Shown: piece by piece, positions 45,982-59,635 of the stretch
How the letters are laid out: every line of letters starts with the position of its first letter
Numbering within the stretch: position 1 is the stretch's first letter
From: Akebia trifoliata
Taxonomy: Eukaryota; Streptophyta; Magnoliopsida; Ranunculales; Lardizabalaceae
DNA length: 64,000 nucleotides
NCBI GenBank assembly: GCA_017979445.1
Contig: CM030714.1
Coordinates: 41,458,826-41,522,825 of the forward strand
Direction of reading: 5' to 3'
Notes under the pieces: generated by a model
What the model was told of the DNA's origin: nothing
The model's input: only the letters and a program-made list of their open reading frames with translations
Database searches by the model: none
Program-made: the position numbers and the translations under genes

Positions 45982-46895
45982 GTGACCCGTCTGTTGTGTG
46001 GTGGATTCATTTTTGCTCTTCGCCTAAACCACAACATATGCGATGGTTCGGGTTTGGTCCAATTCTTGACCGCATTAACTGAAATGGCCCATGGAGCAAC
46101 CACCCCATCAGTTCTACCCGTATGGCAAAGAGAACTCCTCAACGCACATGACCCACCACATGTGACATACGTGCATCACGAGTACAATGATCAGGTGCTC
46201 CAACCCAGCACCAAGAGCACACTTGTTAATGAGATGGTTCACCAATCTATCTTCTTTGGCCCACAAGAACTATCAGTTCTACGAAAGCACTTGCCACCTC
46301 ATCTCTGCACGTGTTCAACGTTCGATCTAATCACCGCACACCTATGGCGATAACGCACCATAGCACTTGAGTTCGATCCAAACGAAGAAGTCCGTCTCTA
46401 CTGCATTGTGAACGCTTCTGGATTCTATGGTAACGCGTTCGTATATCTAGCAACGTTGACCAAAGCAGGGAAGCTTTGTGGGGATTCATTTGGTTACGCG
46501 TTGGATTTGGTGAAGAAAGCAAAGAGTAGAGCCAATGAAGAAGATTACATGCAATCAATGGCAGATCTGATGGTGATCAAGGGTAGGCCCCACTTTGTGA
46601 CTATACAAACCTTTATGATATCTGATTTGACACTTGTGGGGTTTGGTGACGTGGATTTTGTTTGGGTGGGGAAGTCCGTATATGGTGAGCATCCAAATCC
46701 AGTAGTCAAGGGATGGTAACGTTCTACGTACCAGCAAGAAATAGGAGAGGAGATGATGGAGTTGTGGTTCCTATTACTTTGGAGGGGCCCACGATGGAAA
46801 GATTCCCAGTGGAAATAGAAAGAATGACCATAGAACCTGCTAAGGTTGAGGTCCAATATAGCAGGAACTCCACGTTTATCACATCGTCACTCTAA
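45982..46895 (+). pseudogene. BAHD acyltransferase exon 2, copy B (pseudogene)
   Basis: It follows the acceptor GTATGCAG and aligns with the whole of copy A exon 2. The HxxxD motif is kept as HNICD. A stop (TAA at 46351-46353) replaces a cysteine codon after LWR. A 27-base deletion removes the ARGKNHRTL segment. The DFGWG motif near 46653 is changed to DFVWVG by an insertion, and the frame is lost again near 46719. Together with the broken exon 1 this is a dead gene. Confidence 0.93.
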
Positions 46896-48060
46896 TTAGT
46901 GGTGAAGATTAATGCCAAGCGTCACGTTAATTAAAGTTAGCGTGCAAGTGATATACTGTAATTTTCCTGCTTTAAATGTGCGAATTGAAATTTCTAGTTT
47001 GACGTAGTCGATTGGTCATGTCAATAGCAAAATAGGTCTTTACCTTTATTCAAATATTGAGTAAATTGTGAATTTCATTTTCTCTTTCCTTACCAACTTT
47101 TTGCTCATAAGCTCTTTATCACTTGTCACCTCAAATCTAAGGGACAAAATTCGGTGAAGTTTGAAAAATGTAATTTTTTTATTATGGAATTTTAATTTTA
47201 AATTTTAGGGTGTATGTGAAAATTCAATAGTCGTCTATTTTCAAAACATTAAATCAAGTTCAAAAAAAATATTTGATTTTCTATAAAATTTAGAGGACAG
47301 TGACGTTGGATTGCAAATGTGATAATACATCTCAGTTCAAGGATCCCTAGAAAGAGTTAAAATCTTAAAAAGTAAGACAAGTATTTTTCTTTAATTTATG
47401 AGAGAGTAGACGGGAATTCTAATCTTTTGGTGATGAGTCTGGTTCTTATGCACCTAGGGTGGAGGATTGAAATCCTCCAACACTTCAATATATGTCACAT
47501 AAGTCACATTCTATCGAATTAATGCCTAAAATATCTTTTTTATTAAAATTTCATTGAATTGTAACTAACAAGACATGTATTGAGGTGTAGGAGGAGGGTT
47601 TCAATCCTTCTGAACAACGATTTGCTATTAAAAAAAATTTGTACTAATCAATGGAATGACGTCACATGTATTGAAAAAAAGCAAACTTGATTGATTGGTG
47701 GAGAGAAAATTTAAGAAGAAAATATCTGAGCCGTTAAGAGTTTGGATTTTACTTCTTTTTCAATACATGTGGCAATATCTTATTGATTCATCAGCTTATC
47801 ACAAAAATTTCTTAATAGCAAATCTTTGATCCTCCACCTTGCATACATACAATCTTGACTCTTTTCTGAGAGTCCCCTTTCATAATTTTAGTAGATTTTC
47901 TAAGTTACGCTCTTCTCCTAAGTCCTAACTCGGAGCAGATCGTCTATAGCTCTTTGTAACTCTTGCTCTACAATCCATAAAACATCACATTTAACAAAAA
48001 CAACAACTCAGTCATCTTTTACTCATGATTCAAATTAGATTTGAAAGGAAAAATAAATAA
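46896..48060 (+). other. Non-coding region after BAHD copy B
   Basis: 46896-47000 matches the sequence after copy A and includes the single CGTTAATTA empty site. 47130-47300 resembles part of the intron element (GTAATTTTTTTATTATGGAATT... GTCTATTTTCAAAACATT). No gene is seen. Confidence 0.5.
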
Positions 48061-49180
48061 AAAATTTAGGGCATGTTCTTTACAGAAGTTAGTTTTAACT
48101 CCAGAAAACTAGTTTCTAAAAGAAACAGAAGTTCAGAGCCTGGAAAGTCACATCTAACAGAAGCTTGTTCTTTATAGAAGCACATAAATCAAAAATTGAT
48201 GTTCGTTTGATAGCTTTTTATTGTAGAATTTTATCAAAATGACCAAAATACCCTTAATGTTGATAATGCATCCAAAATGATCAAAAATAAGCAGAATACC
48301 TTAATAAATATATAATTATAATATATATATATATATATATATAATAAATTTATATTAAAATTTTATAAAAATAATTATTTTCAATTTAAATAAAATTATA
48401 AATTTTATAATTCTATCAACTTAAAAATGAACATATGATAAAGAAAATACCTGCATAATACACAATCCAACAGTCACATAAAAATGAAGGGTATTTTGGT
48501 AATCAAGAAGTGATGATGAATTGGTTTTGATCTTCGTAGTAAAGATGAATGTATGTTGGTAAAGAAAAATGTTATTTTGATAAGTCCCTTCTATTTTTAA
48601 GGTTAAATTTGATTGGAAATTTAATTAAGATGAAGGGTATTTTGATAATTTCGTTTTGTTTTTAAAGGTTAAGTTTGATTGAAATTTTGATTAAAGATGA
48701 AGGATATTTTAGTATAAATGAAGGAAATTTTGAAAGACGAATAGTATTTTGATAATTAGTAAAGATGAAGGGTATTTTGATAATTTTTATTTTTATTTTT
48801 TAAGGTTAAGTTTGGTTGAAATTTTGATTAAAGATCAAAGATATTTTGACAAAAATGAAGGGTATTTTAGAAGATGAAGGATATTTTGGTAAAGATAAAG
48901 GGTATTTTAATAATCTCATTTCATTCTTTAAGATTAAGTTTGATTGAAAATTTTGATTAAAGATGAAGGGTATTTTGATAATTACACTTGAACCGTTTTA
49001 CATTTTTGACTTCCCATAAAATTCATTTGAAGAAGTTTCTCTTAAACGATTTCTTGTAAGAACTATTTTTAGATTTCAATTGAAATTCATGAGAGTCAAA
49101 AATACCCAAACGAACTTTATTTACCTGACTTTTTTGAATTAAAAACAAAAAAAAATTGACTTTTGAAGTTCAAATGAATT
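48061..49180 (+). repeat. AT-rich repeat region with degenerate minisatellite
   Basis: Between about 48480 and 48990 GATGAAGGGTATTTTGATAATT and close variants recur many times with irregular spacing. An alternating AT run lies near 48318-48345. The edges carry GGGCATGTTCTTTACAGAAG and its partner region TACCCAAACGAAC, which could be a decayed transposon, but no matching ends or target duplication were found. Confidence 0.5.
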
Positions 49181-49282
49181 GGACCTTATTCTCTAATCAT
49201 GTGTTTCAAAATGACCAATGATAAAACTTCTAAATTTAAATGGAAAGATGTAACCATGTTGATGATGTGGGACACATCTCAA

Positions 49283-49431
49283 CCGTTTAAAATAACTACA
49301 CAAAGCCACATAGATATCCAAATGTTTTTGTGTGTATGAAAGGACTTTTCTAGTATCAGTTCACGGTTGGGGCTTTTAATTGTATATTGGAGGTTGTAAA
49401 TTCTGCGCCACCCCGGCACGACTCTTCAACC
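49283..49431. mobile_element. Possible Mutator-like MITE remnant
   Basis: The right end CACCCCGGCACGACTC matches the terminus of the MITE at 32924-33103. Flanking CTCAACCGT and TTCAACCGT agree at 8 of 9 positions. The left end is poorly conserved. Confidence 0.35.
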
Positions 49432-49470
49432 GTATCTGTCCTTATCAAGCTCCTTCGCACAGATAAAAAT

Positions 49471-49497
49471 AAATAAACGTTTTCCAAACTTGCCCAT
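49471..49497 (+). promoter_or_regulatory. Fragment of a BAHD promoter at the gap edge
   Basis: These 27 bases are identical to 24244-24270, about 120 bases before the start codon of BAHD copy A. The sequence is cut off by the gap, so a further BAHD copy probably follows inside it. Confidence 0.7.
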
Positions 49498-49597
49498 NNN
49501 NNNNNNNNNNNNNNNNNNNNNNNNNNNNNNNNNNNNNNNNNNNNNNNNNNNNNNNNNNNNNNNNNNNNNNNNNNNNNNNNNNNNNNNNNNNNNNNNN
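49498..49597. other. Assembly gap of 100 N
   Basis: Exactly 100 N, a conventional size for a gap of unknown length. The left edge matches the promoter of BAHD copy A and the right edge matches a point 824 bases after the copy A stop codon. Confidence 0.99.
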
Positions 49598-49937
49598 GAA
49601 GTCTAGTGTCGAATCAATCTTGTTTGAAACAATCTTAGATCGTCAAGTTTCAACCATTCTATAATCTTTGACAACTATAATTGCACTTTCGTTCTAGAAC
49701 TTTAGAGTTGTAGTTGAGCCAAAGCCTTGAACTACAAATCGGTCTAATCCCTATCAGACTTTAAGCTTGGGAAAACTAGTCTCTTCTTTTTAATTTTCCT
49801 TATCAAATTACTGTAATCTGAGTTTTGTTAAGGGAAAAGTTGAAGAAGCTCTCTAACCCAGGAGTACCCAGACAATTAAAGAATTTTCATCTACTCTTTT
49901 GCAATTCATTGCAAACAACTCTTGTAAAGGGGATAAT

Positions 49938-52275
49938 TGTAGACACTCAAATATTGCATAGTCAATACTTGGAAGAACTCAAAAACCTCCAAGCTGGAGA
50001 ACCCTTAAAACTTTTCGAAAATCAGCTTGACCCAAAGAATCCTTCAAAAGGGCTTTGAAGCCCATCAAAAGAGAACCATAGGCCTAAGAAAAGCTGGACT
50101 TTAGCCAAGCCATGGGTAATCCATGGCCCATGCCATTTTTTGCCCAGTTAGTACCTCACATACGAACCAGAAATCATTTTGCTTGGTTCTTGTCTCACCC
50201 AAGGACCCATGTAATCTTGCTTAGTCTCCTCCTCACCCAAGGACTAGTCAGTTGTTGTAGGAACCAATGCACTTGAGTGCTTAAGGGGAATTTACCCCTA
50301 AACCCTCATTTTCCATGGATCACAATTTCATTTTACCTTTTTACACCTTGTTAGTTCATGCTTAGCATTTCTCCACTGATTTTAATGTAATTGTGTTTCA
50401 CTCTCAAATTGACGTTCCTGTCTTTAATTTATTGAGACTCAATTAAAGTAATTGACCTTTAAGACCATCACCTTCATTTTTTACTCAAGGCATTTTCTCT
50501 TAAATTCTTTGCCAACTGATCAAGTTCAAAAGCCCTTGATCTTTTTCCTATTCACAAGAATTCTCTAGAAACCTAAGAATTTTTACTCTTCTACCCTCAA
50601 GTTATTAGGAGCTTATTTTATGCAATTGTCTTAAAAGTCTCAATTCGCCATTTCAAATTACATGTCATTGCTATTACATTCTCTGAAGTTTGACTAAATT
50701 CAAGGGACTTAAAACTTCTACCCTTCCTATAAATTCTCTAGAACCTTGTGAGCTATTGCATCTCTACACTTTAATGATCAAAATTGGTAAGACTCAAGAG
50801 TCATGCTAGGGTGACATAGGATTTACTGTGATTCTCACAATTATGATGTGGACATGCATACATAACCATAGATGATTTTTACTCGTATCGCAAGGAAGTA
50901 CATCTATGGTTATGTGTACATCCCAAATTAGACTTGTGAGAATCACAGTAAATAGCCTGTGTCATTCTAGCATTTTTCAAGACTCAATGAGGTACAAGGA
51001 CCATCAATGACCAATTGATTAAGAGTATTTGAAGTCATTTATTGAGGTTTTCTTGAGAATATTTTGGTATTTGGACACTTATATCCCCAAGAATCTCAAA
51101 TGAGTCTAATAGAGGCCTTTCCAAAGCAAAAGAAATGAAAATCTCAAAATTCTGCCCAATTGGTTTCTTACCCATTTTAGAAGCCTAGAGCAAGAAAGAG
51201 AAGAGGGGGAAAGAAGATGAAAAGACCAAAACAGGGAAAAAAAATTATATTTCTATTTTTATGTAATTAAATCCCTCAAATCCCCCTCCTATCTCTCCTT
51301 CTTTTAAATTTTATGCACATGTAATTTCTAATAATGTAAGTAGTTTAGTCTCCTTTCAATGACATAAAGAAGAAGAGAGTAATCATTCATTTGTGAGGTA
51401 ATAATCTTTTTTCTAAGTCCATAATAAACTTCTTAAAGAGTATTTAATTTTCATAGCAATTTATTTTTATTTCCTTTAATTTTCAAGTACTTTAAGTTTC
51501 AAGTTAATTTTCTTGACCAAAGAAGGAAGAGAGTAATCCTTCACAATGTGAAGTAATATTTCATTTTCTAAGCCAATGAATAAGTTCCTTTATGGAACCT
51601 TACATCTATACACCTAATACACACACCACTCATTTTCCTTTTAAAAATGGTTGAGTCAAAAGTACCGTAAATCTATCTAGATTTATACTTAATACTCTAA
51701 GTCAACAAAAACAAGCTTTAGAGGAAATATATTCATGCATAAGGTGAAAGTTCCGCAAAGGATGTGTCCAACAAAAATAGACTCCCATGTAAGCATATGT
51801 GTGTGTGGGGGGGGGGGGGGGGGGGGAGAGCTCGAGATTCCAAAACGTGAAATCTACTAAGACTTACACCTTAAAGCTCTTAAAAATTTTCAACAAGTAT
51901 GAAATTTCACTTTTAGCTTGTTTATTTCACCCACATATAAGTTGAGAAACATATCCTATTTCTTTGTGTTTGTACATACCTACTATCCTCCTAAACGTAA
52001 AAAAATGTAAAAATTAGTTTATACTTCACACTAGGCCAATTTTTGGTAATCACCAATTTGGTGGGTCAGACAAAGTGCTTAACACTTTCCTTGTCTTACA
52101 ACCGAACTTTTTTATCCTTTGCCCCAAGATGAAAATCAAATTTGAGTCACTATTTCATTAAAAAATCATATTTCAAAACCTATTTAATGGTGTCTATTCA
52201 TATCTAAACTTTATGAATGGTGGTGACTCCTAAACCCAAGTAAATGAGGTCAAAACCTATTGAACTCGCATATCT
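49938..52275 (+). repeat. Gypsy LTR, duplicate of 34049-36386
   Basis: Same TGTAGACACTC start and CATATCTA end region. No base difference from the first copy was seen in this stretch. Confidence 0.6.
50798..50978. mobile_element. 181-bp Mutator-like MITE, duplicate copy
   Basis: Identical counterpart of 34909-35089, including the AAGACTCAA flanks. Confidence 0.85.
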
Positions 52276-53937
52276 AAAAGATCCAAAGGTTGGAATAAAA
52301 GATGTAATTCGAAAATATATTACAAATCTCAAAGATTCATCTCAACTATTGGATCTCACAAATAAATTGTTGAGATTATGTGTGAACATATGAATTCACT
52401 TTCATGAGTCTACTGATCCCAATCATATATATATATATATATATATTTACCTTTAAGAAATTTCATTTGGGGGTCTCCACTGTGTTAAATGATGAACAAT
52501 ACTCCTTGACCATTACTATCAAGCTCCACAAACCATAACAGAAAGAACAAATTATTTTTTCTAAACAAAGCCGAAGGTCTTATGTTTCATCCAATATCTT
52601 TTCTTATAAAATTTAAATTTAAATAATTTAAGAAGAAATTCTAGTAATGGGTATGTGAATCATACGCATCATGACATCAAATATTTCTTGCGACATTTGA
52701 ACTCTAGAGAGAAAAACTCTTCATTTCTAAAAAGAGAAAATCCCAAGAAAGAAGGAATGTATGAGGATGAGATATTGACTAGATGCATTCTAAAATCACC
52801 AATTAAGATCTCCTTTTAAATTAGATAAGGGGAAAATCGGTAACAGGATCTAAAGTGATCTTAGGGTTTCATCTTTATAAATAGATGGATAGAGGTATTA
52901 AAAGATATGAGTTCTCCCCCCTCTAAATTAGATATTATTTTTGTACGAAAATCCTGACTTGGGTATTAGAGTGGTGTTGTTGCAGGCACACCTCGAAGCG
53001 TAGGAAGGTGAGAATTCTTATCAATAAGAATCAAGAATCACAAGGTAGAGCAAGTTTTTGCATCTACAATTTGGCACATCCATGGGAATTGAAACAAGGG
53101 ACACAACGTACACATGGTAAAGACAATAATAAAAAGAGATCAAGGTACTATGGAAAGGAATGGTTAGGGTATAAATTAGAAGTTGGGGGCCACCCCTATG
53201 AGGAATCCTCAATGGATTTAGGGTTTTCATTACAATTTTTAAGGGATAAATTATGCTCAAATCAGGGAAGAAGAAAATAAGGAAAAAAAAGGAAAATCAT
53301 GGGGTTGGGGAGATGAAATCTACATCATATAGGGAGAAAGTCTGGATCGAAGGAAGGGGTGAGAGGTGCTTCAATCCAGCTTTAATGGTGTCCATTGCAA
53401 CTCTTTCAATCCTCGAATCCATCTCTTTGCCAAGAACCAAATATTGAAACCAACTATCAAGATCTAGAAATTGTTGATCTTCTAGTTGTTGTTTTTGGGA
53501 AACTAGAATGTTGAGGTGTATGGAAATCAGGGGCAATTTCTCAATATTGATGGAGTTCTTCATAATGATAATGCACCAGATTTGAAGAGTATAATGGAGG
53601 GAGAGGCTCGTGATCAGGACACCACCCTTCCTTCGTGGTCGATAAAATGTATATGGCTTCCACAAGTGGTTTGAGATTTTTTGACAGGGAGAGGGAGCAC
53701 TAATGAAAAGTTGCAGTTCCACGCATAAGGTGTTCGACAAAAAGTCTATTAGACTCATATCCTCATATGGGCAAGGGAAATCTCTAGATCATAGGATAGA
53801 ACGAGATGGAAGGGATATAGGAATATGCATTCTGTTCAAGGACATCAAATGGGTCAGTGGGAACAACTTCAATGGTACAGAGGAAACAACTGTAAGGTGC
53901 TATGAGGGAAAGTTGCACACTTGCAACCATTGTGTAC

Positions 53938-55185
53938 TGATAAGGTCCCATAAAGTTATTTTTTGAGATCGTAATTACCCAAGGATTACCGACACTTAAT
54001 TGCCATTCTTCCTAAAAAAAACAAATTATATAAAATTACCAAGTTATTGAAAGTTAAGAGAATTTCTGTTGATTGCAAGTAAAAAAGCTAAATTCGAAGA
54101 CAAATAAAAATGAAAATAATTTTCATCACAATGCTCAAGCTAAGATGAATCTTCCACCCAAATCTCGGAATAAAAATCCATCACGTCACCGCTCCGCGGT
54201 GACTTTGTAGTGTTTCGAGCCTCGAGATTCGTACTAAAACTTCTAGACACTTTGGCCATTATAATGATAGATCTATCTCGCATCAACTAGAGAAAATTTG
54301 ACTCGAAACTCGAAAGAAATTCTATAATTGAAGGGTTGTCTCAAAGAAAAGGGCTCCTCTCCCTTCTTCCTAATTTTGCTCTATATTTTTTATTTTGTGA
54401 AAGAGAGTTCTTTTAGAGTAAGAGTTAAAAAAAAACCCTCTTTTCTCTTTCCTTATTTATTTCTTCTTGTAACCATAGTCTAGTTCTTAGTTTACTTTTA
54501 AGTTAGAATCAAAGTGGAGTAAAGAATTTTCTCATTCTCTTCTCCATCATACTTTCTCTATTTTACTCTGTTTCTAGTAATTCCCCACGATGATCAGCTA
54601 GACTATCTATAGAGAGGTCAATGATGCTGGAGCAAGTCTATCTTAATCTTATTTAAACAATTCTATTACACATATTTTAATTATACTTGTGTGAAGACTA
54701 TTACGTATGAGATTATCTGATTTGTATTGATTGTTCTCATTTTGATGATTTATGCTTAGATAAGATCAAGCTTAATCATGCTCAGTGATAAACTTGAGAT
54801 AAAAATCTGATAATCCCACCTTGTTTTAGGATTCACACATATTTTGGATTTAATTAAAAGAAATAACCGACTTATCCTCTGATCCACGAATAAGAGTTTC
54901 GTTGCATGGATTGAGACCGAATTAGAATTGCTATGAATTTTAAGATAACTTGCAAAAGTTGATTCATCTTTCTAATTATTACATTGTTTTAATTTTAATT
55001 CTTGCTTTAAATTCATTTTATTTCTTAGTTGCAATTTCTCTATACTTTGTTTTTAATTTTGTTTTTAAAATCTGTTTTGGTTTTGAATTGAAAGAAGTTT
55101 TGAATCGATCGTTGTCCCTATGGATCGAACTTTTCTTGCCAAAGTTTATTATTATTTGTTCACTTTATATCTGTAATCGGCATAC
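53938..55185 (+). repeat. TGATAAG-family LTR, duplicate copy
   Basis: Counterpart of 38048-39293 with a few substitutions and small indels. The primer-binding-like site follows at 55193-55210. Confidence 0.65.
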
Positions 55186-56690
55186 GAAAAATTGGCATCA
55201 TTGTCGAGGACAGCGATTCGATTCATTTTCATTTCGAAAAGAATCCAAGAGAGATTTGACATAGAATTTGACATAAAAGCTAAACGAACAAACGAGAGAC
55301 CAAAATATTTTCATTACAATCCTTGATATATCATAAAATTGTTCCAAAAAGAATTTTTCATTTTCGTCAAAATTTTACCGCTCAACAGTAGCCCTTTGGT
55401 GCTCAGCGATGGGGTGGCAACATTTACCTCTGAATTTTTGGGAGCAAGCTTCTGACATCATGAATATTGTAATGGGAATACTTATTTTTTATTAGCATTC
55501 TGACTTGGATAATCTTGTTATTTTCAAGTGAAGGAATCGATGAAAGGCAACTTGTGGAAATGTTATCCATTGACTTGGTTTATGTGCCAAGAAGACAGTA
55601 ACTTGTCAATTTTCTTTTCATTTTATTTTTATTAAAAAAAATTTGTATTAGGAACTTGAAGTTGTAATAATGTTTAATTTGATCTAAGAAGGCCCGGATT
55701 GTAATAGTTCTAGGGAAGGACGATAGTGGGACGAAACTATCTCGACCCCTTAGGTTTATACACCGAAATTATTGTCGGTGGCCTGAGTCGACTCAGATTG
55801 TTCATCCCCTATCTAAAACGAGAGGTAATATTCAAATCACTCACGTAACACTCGTCAGTAGGTTTCTGCATTGATTTTGGATGATTAAACTGTACACCTT
55901 GTTTTGCACATAGTAATAAGGGTAACGTTACGAAGATGACACTATAAAATAAAAAGCAGATTTTATCACTGATATCTTGTCTTTTTAGAAAATTAAATTC
56001 ACAGTTAAAAGTTTAATTAAAATCGGTTAGACTTGACTCTAGACCCTATCGAGCTCATTAAGCAAAGTTAATCTAAGTTGCACCAATTGCACTTCTTGGT
56101 CGAAATCAGTGTTTAAGCGAGATCCTGTCTCACTCTATCTCGTTGTACTAAGGGGATAAATAACGTTTATTCTAAATGAGAGGTGACTTAAGAGTGCCTT
56201 TGCTCAGCATTGTACATCATCTTTCAACTAGAGATTAAACTGGCTACTTTCGATTTCAGAGAATTGGGTTGGAGGCTTAAATTATCACTTTGAAACAGTT
56301 AAGGGTTGTCTAGTCTATAGAACCCATAAATCACTGTGTGAATATCTACCTATTTTTTGTGTGAGTCTGTAGTGTATGTTAAAATAAATATAAAATCCCA
56401 AGTAGATTTACATCATCATGGAGTTTAGGAGATAATCATGGATCATGTGCATCCTATGTGATGATTATGGTCATCCTCTTGAGTATTGTCTAAGTCTACC
56501 CATGCTCTATATTATGAAGGCCAATACGCATAATTCTCAAAACTCTTATTAGATGCTGACACCTAGTTCGTTTGACCAACTATACCACATAGATAATTGG
56601 CTTCCCTCGAATACCATACCTTGTTAGAATGAGTTCACTCAGGATAGTCACTTTTGTATCCATAAGGATTTTTATATCCACGATATCTCA

Positions 56691-57059
56691 ATGATGGATC
56701 CAATCATAATTTCTCAACAATTATTCAATTATAGAGTTGTAGAGCCTGAGCCAACATCCACTCGCTCATATTTGTCCTCTCTTCCATCTTCTTCATCAGA
56801 GTCCTTGATGACTAAGTTGTCAAATCAACAACAACACTTCGTCCAGCAACAACAGCTCCATCAACAACAACTAGGCAATGGTCAAGCCTTCGTTAGCATA
56901 GGAACTCAATTGAGTCACCTAGCGTTATCTTTAGAATACGGGACATTTGATAGATTTGAAAATGAGGATATCTCAATCACAAAAATCTACTACTCTTTCA
57001 AAATAACTTTAGCGATCAATTCCATTCTTTTGAGGAATTTGATGATTATCTATCAATGA
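56691..57059 (+). pseudogene. Glutamine-rich hypothetical frame, duplicate copy (frameshifted)
   Basis: It is the same as 40800-41243 up to about residue 98. One A is missing from a run of six, and the frame then ends after 122 codons. Confidence 0.35.
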
Positions 57060-57245
57060 CTGATAATTTGTTATCGATCAAAATTCAACTAGGTCAACTA
57101 ACTATGCCCTCAAAAGAAAGAAAGAATGATTAATTTTCAAATGAGATAACTCCTAAGAGCCAATCAATGTTTTAAATTCCCAATGAACTAGCTAATTGTA
57201 TAAATCTAGCTAAGGAAATTGATCCACCATCAGAGGAGACTATAC

Positions 57246-57396
57246 ATATGCTAGACCATAGATCGTTTCCCATGGGATACACAACTATATATATTTATCG
57301 GGATGTGCAGATAGGTATCACGAGGCATGAAATCTATGGTTCTAGCACATGCCATGTCAGGAAAGTAGTATGTTGAGTATGCCACGTGGGAGAGTC
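57246..57396. mobile_element. Fold-back MITE, duplicate of 41356-41506
   Basis: Same right end GCCACGTGGGAGAGTC and interior, with one or two changes. Confidence 0.6.
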
Positions 57397-57442
57397 AAAT
57401 TATCACAACTATATTAACATATTCAATAGTGGCTATTGATGC

Positions 57443-57955
57443 TAGGGCTAGCAATGGATTGGTTTAGTACTAGATTAGTACCACTCCAATACTGATCCGA
57501 AATATTTTAAAGATGTACCTGATTCGAACGAATTAATCAATTTGTGAATTGAATCCGATCCATTTCATTTCATCCTAAATTTGAAACTGATCCGGTCCGG
57601 TACGAACACATACTTTATTTTTCAAATTATTAATTTTCAAAAAATTTTAAAAATATAAAATCATATAAAATTTTTAAAAATTTACTTTCTTACTACAAAT
57701 ATAGAGGGAAATAAAAAAGATAAATATTTTATCTATATGTATTTATATGAAATTAGGAATTAAAAAAAAAAAACATATTGAAATATGTTCAGATCATATT
57801 TTTTTTAAATCAGATTGAGGTACATCCAAATCCGATTCGAAATTATTTTGGATCTAAGATTTAAATCTGAATCCGATTTGAAAATTCAATTTTTCATGTT
57901 TTTACGGACCGATTAGTTTGGACAACGAATATATTTCAGATCATTGCTTGCCCTA
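57443..57955. mobile_element. hAT-like element, duplicate of 41553-42066
   Basis: The same TAGGGCTAGCAATGG and TTGCCCTA ends. One left-flank base differs from the first copy. Confidence 0.6.
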
Positions 57956-58005
57956 GTTGGTACCATATATCGGGTTCAAAATATAGCGTCCTGTACCCAA
58001 CTTAA

Positions 58006-58596
58006 TGATCAAATTACTAAGATCAATAATAGTTAGTTCTGACAATGCGGCAGATAACCCAAACCAAAATTACATGAAAGTCGAGCTCGAGCATGCATCT
58101 ACTTTACTGTAGTTGTAATTGAATCTTAAAGCAATGCATTATGCTGATATGCTTTGGCCAACACAACATAGGGCTATCCTAATTTAGAAAGACCAGTACT
58201 TTCAAGATATCTAAACTACATTATAATGAGAGTAGTAGAAGTGGTTCAACACCAAAATTTAGTGGTCATAAATGCCCTCATTTTTACATTTAAAGTTAAT
58301 ATAATCAAGATTATTTTGATGTATAAAAAAAAACTAAGAAAATTGTAACCCACCGCATAATCAAGTTGCTTAGTTTTCAAAATTACAAAAGTATCTATTT
58401 TATTATGTAATCTTGGAAAACCCTTTTTATCAATATTTTAAATTACAAATATACCATTTTCGTACATCTACGTTTGCACATGCCACCTTCTAGTTGTTTA
58501 TAATAATTGAAGATATCGAAGTTGAAGGTATTGTGATCGTTTTTATTGATCTCTTGTAAAATGATGACTTGAAAAATTATAATTTTTCATTCATTG
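58006..58596 (+). other. Non-coding sequence after the duplication
   Basis: AT-rich sequence with no recognised gene or repeat. It is unrelated to what follows the first copy of the duplicated block. Confidence 0.4.
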
Positions 58597-59072
58597 TGTT
58601 GGATTTAAACACTGTGGGGGGATAAAATAGTCTCTCATATGGATCGTTCATCTGCACCATCAACACACATCCTGATGCAGAAATGTGGTATCATTTGAAG
58701 ATGACCCTATCTTATTAAGGAAAAATCCCAATTTAGGAGGGATCTTTTTCTTTTTATGTAACTATTAATTTGGATAAAGGGTAATATGGTCAATTGTAAC
58801 TTAATTAGGATTATGACTCTCTTTAGGGTTTTTCTATTTTAAAGACGTTGAAGCTATTGTAAAAAAGGGGGAAGAAGGTAAAGAAAAATGGAGAGGTGAG
58901 GAGGCCATATAACCAAGAAATTTATAGTGAAACGACTCCTCGAACCCGTGGATGTAGGCATATTTGTCGAATCACATAAAAAATCATTGTCTTCTCTATT
59001 CTTTTTATTATTTTGTGGATTGAATAATGAAATCGTGATCGAAGTTGATTTATCACAAATTCAACCTCTACA
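58597..59072 (+). repeat. Gypsy-type LTR
   Basis: It starts TGTTGGATTTAAACACTG and ends CTCTACA, about 476 bp, followed directly by a primer-binding-like site. Features near its end (GGATTGAATAATGAAATCG) suit an R/U5 region. Confidence 0.55.
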
Positions 59073-59074
59073 AT

Positions 59075-59091
59075 TGACATCGTCTGTGGGA
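59075..59091 (+). other. Primer-binding site after the LTR
   Basis: TTGACATCGTCTGTGGGAA resembles the common plant gypsy site TTGGCGCCGTCTGTGGGAA with three changes. Its position two bases after the LTR end supports it. Confidence 0.55.
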
Positions 59092-59635
59092 ATCGAACAA
59101 TGAAAAATGAGAAACCATATGGTACAGTCGAGGTCTCAATCAGAAGTAGGGGTTGCCGTCAATACAAGCCCTAAGGAGATTAGGAATTTGATCTAGTTCT
59201 ATCCAAGGAGAGAAGTTGCGGCTACAACACAAAGGGTGGAGGTCATGGATCAACATAAAAGGAATAATGAATAGAGAGAATCTACCAATAATTTTTCTAC
59301 CGTTTTTTTTAAATAAAAAACACAATCTTTGTTGTGGTCACTGGTCATAGCTGAAGTGAGTACTGGTGCGCATGAAACCCCCCTCTCTCCCTCTAAGATC
59401 GTGTGGCAATCATAACCGGTGGCTCGAGAGCCATCACCCTTCACGTCACCTCCCTAGGCACAAAACTCATCATCAACTACAAAACCAGCTCAACCCAAGC
59501 GGAACTCCTTGCCATTGAGATCAATTCCTTGGCTCCTTCATCACATCCATGAGCTATCCCTATTCAAGCCAATGTCTCTAATCCTGTCCAAGTCAAATCC
59601 CAACCCCATATCTTGGTCAACTCAACAGGGGTTAT
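59092..59635 (+). other. Short internal fragments of gypsy elements
   Basis: The start of an internal region after the primer-binding site is joined to the 3' end of another element. A purine-rich AACAGGGGTTAT lies just before the LTR at 59636. No intact gene is present. Minus-strand frames near 59140-59444 are not recognised. Confidence 0.4.

Larger units (their letters stand above)
49598..58005 (+). repeat. Segmental duplication, second copy
   Basis: Near-identical to 33709-42115. It starts at the gap edge and ends near CCCAACTTAA. After that it continues into sequence unrelated to the LINE remnant that follows copy 1. All elements of the first copy recur at an offset of about +15889. Confidence 0.93.

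Noticed and set aside
48061..49180. A PIF/Harbinger element with GGGCATGTTC end
   Set aside because: No matching inverted end and no TTA duplication on the other side could be found.
53297..53758. 153-codon minus-strand frame in the duplicated block
   Set aside because: In the other copy it is cut short by a single base difference, and no domain is visible, so selection is not supported.
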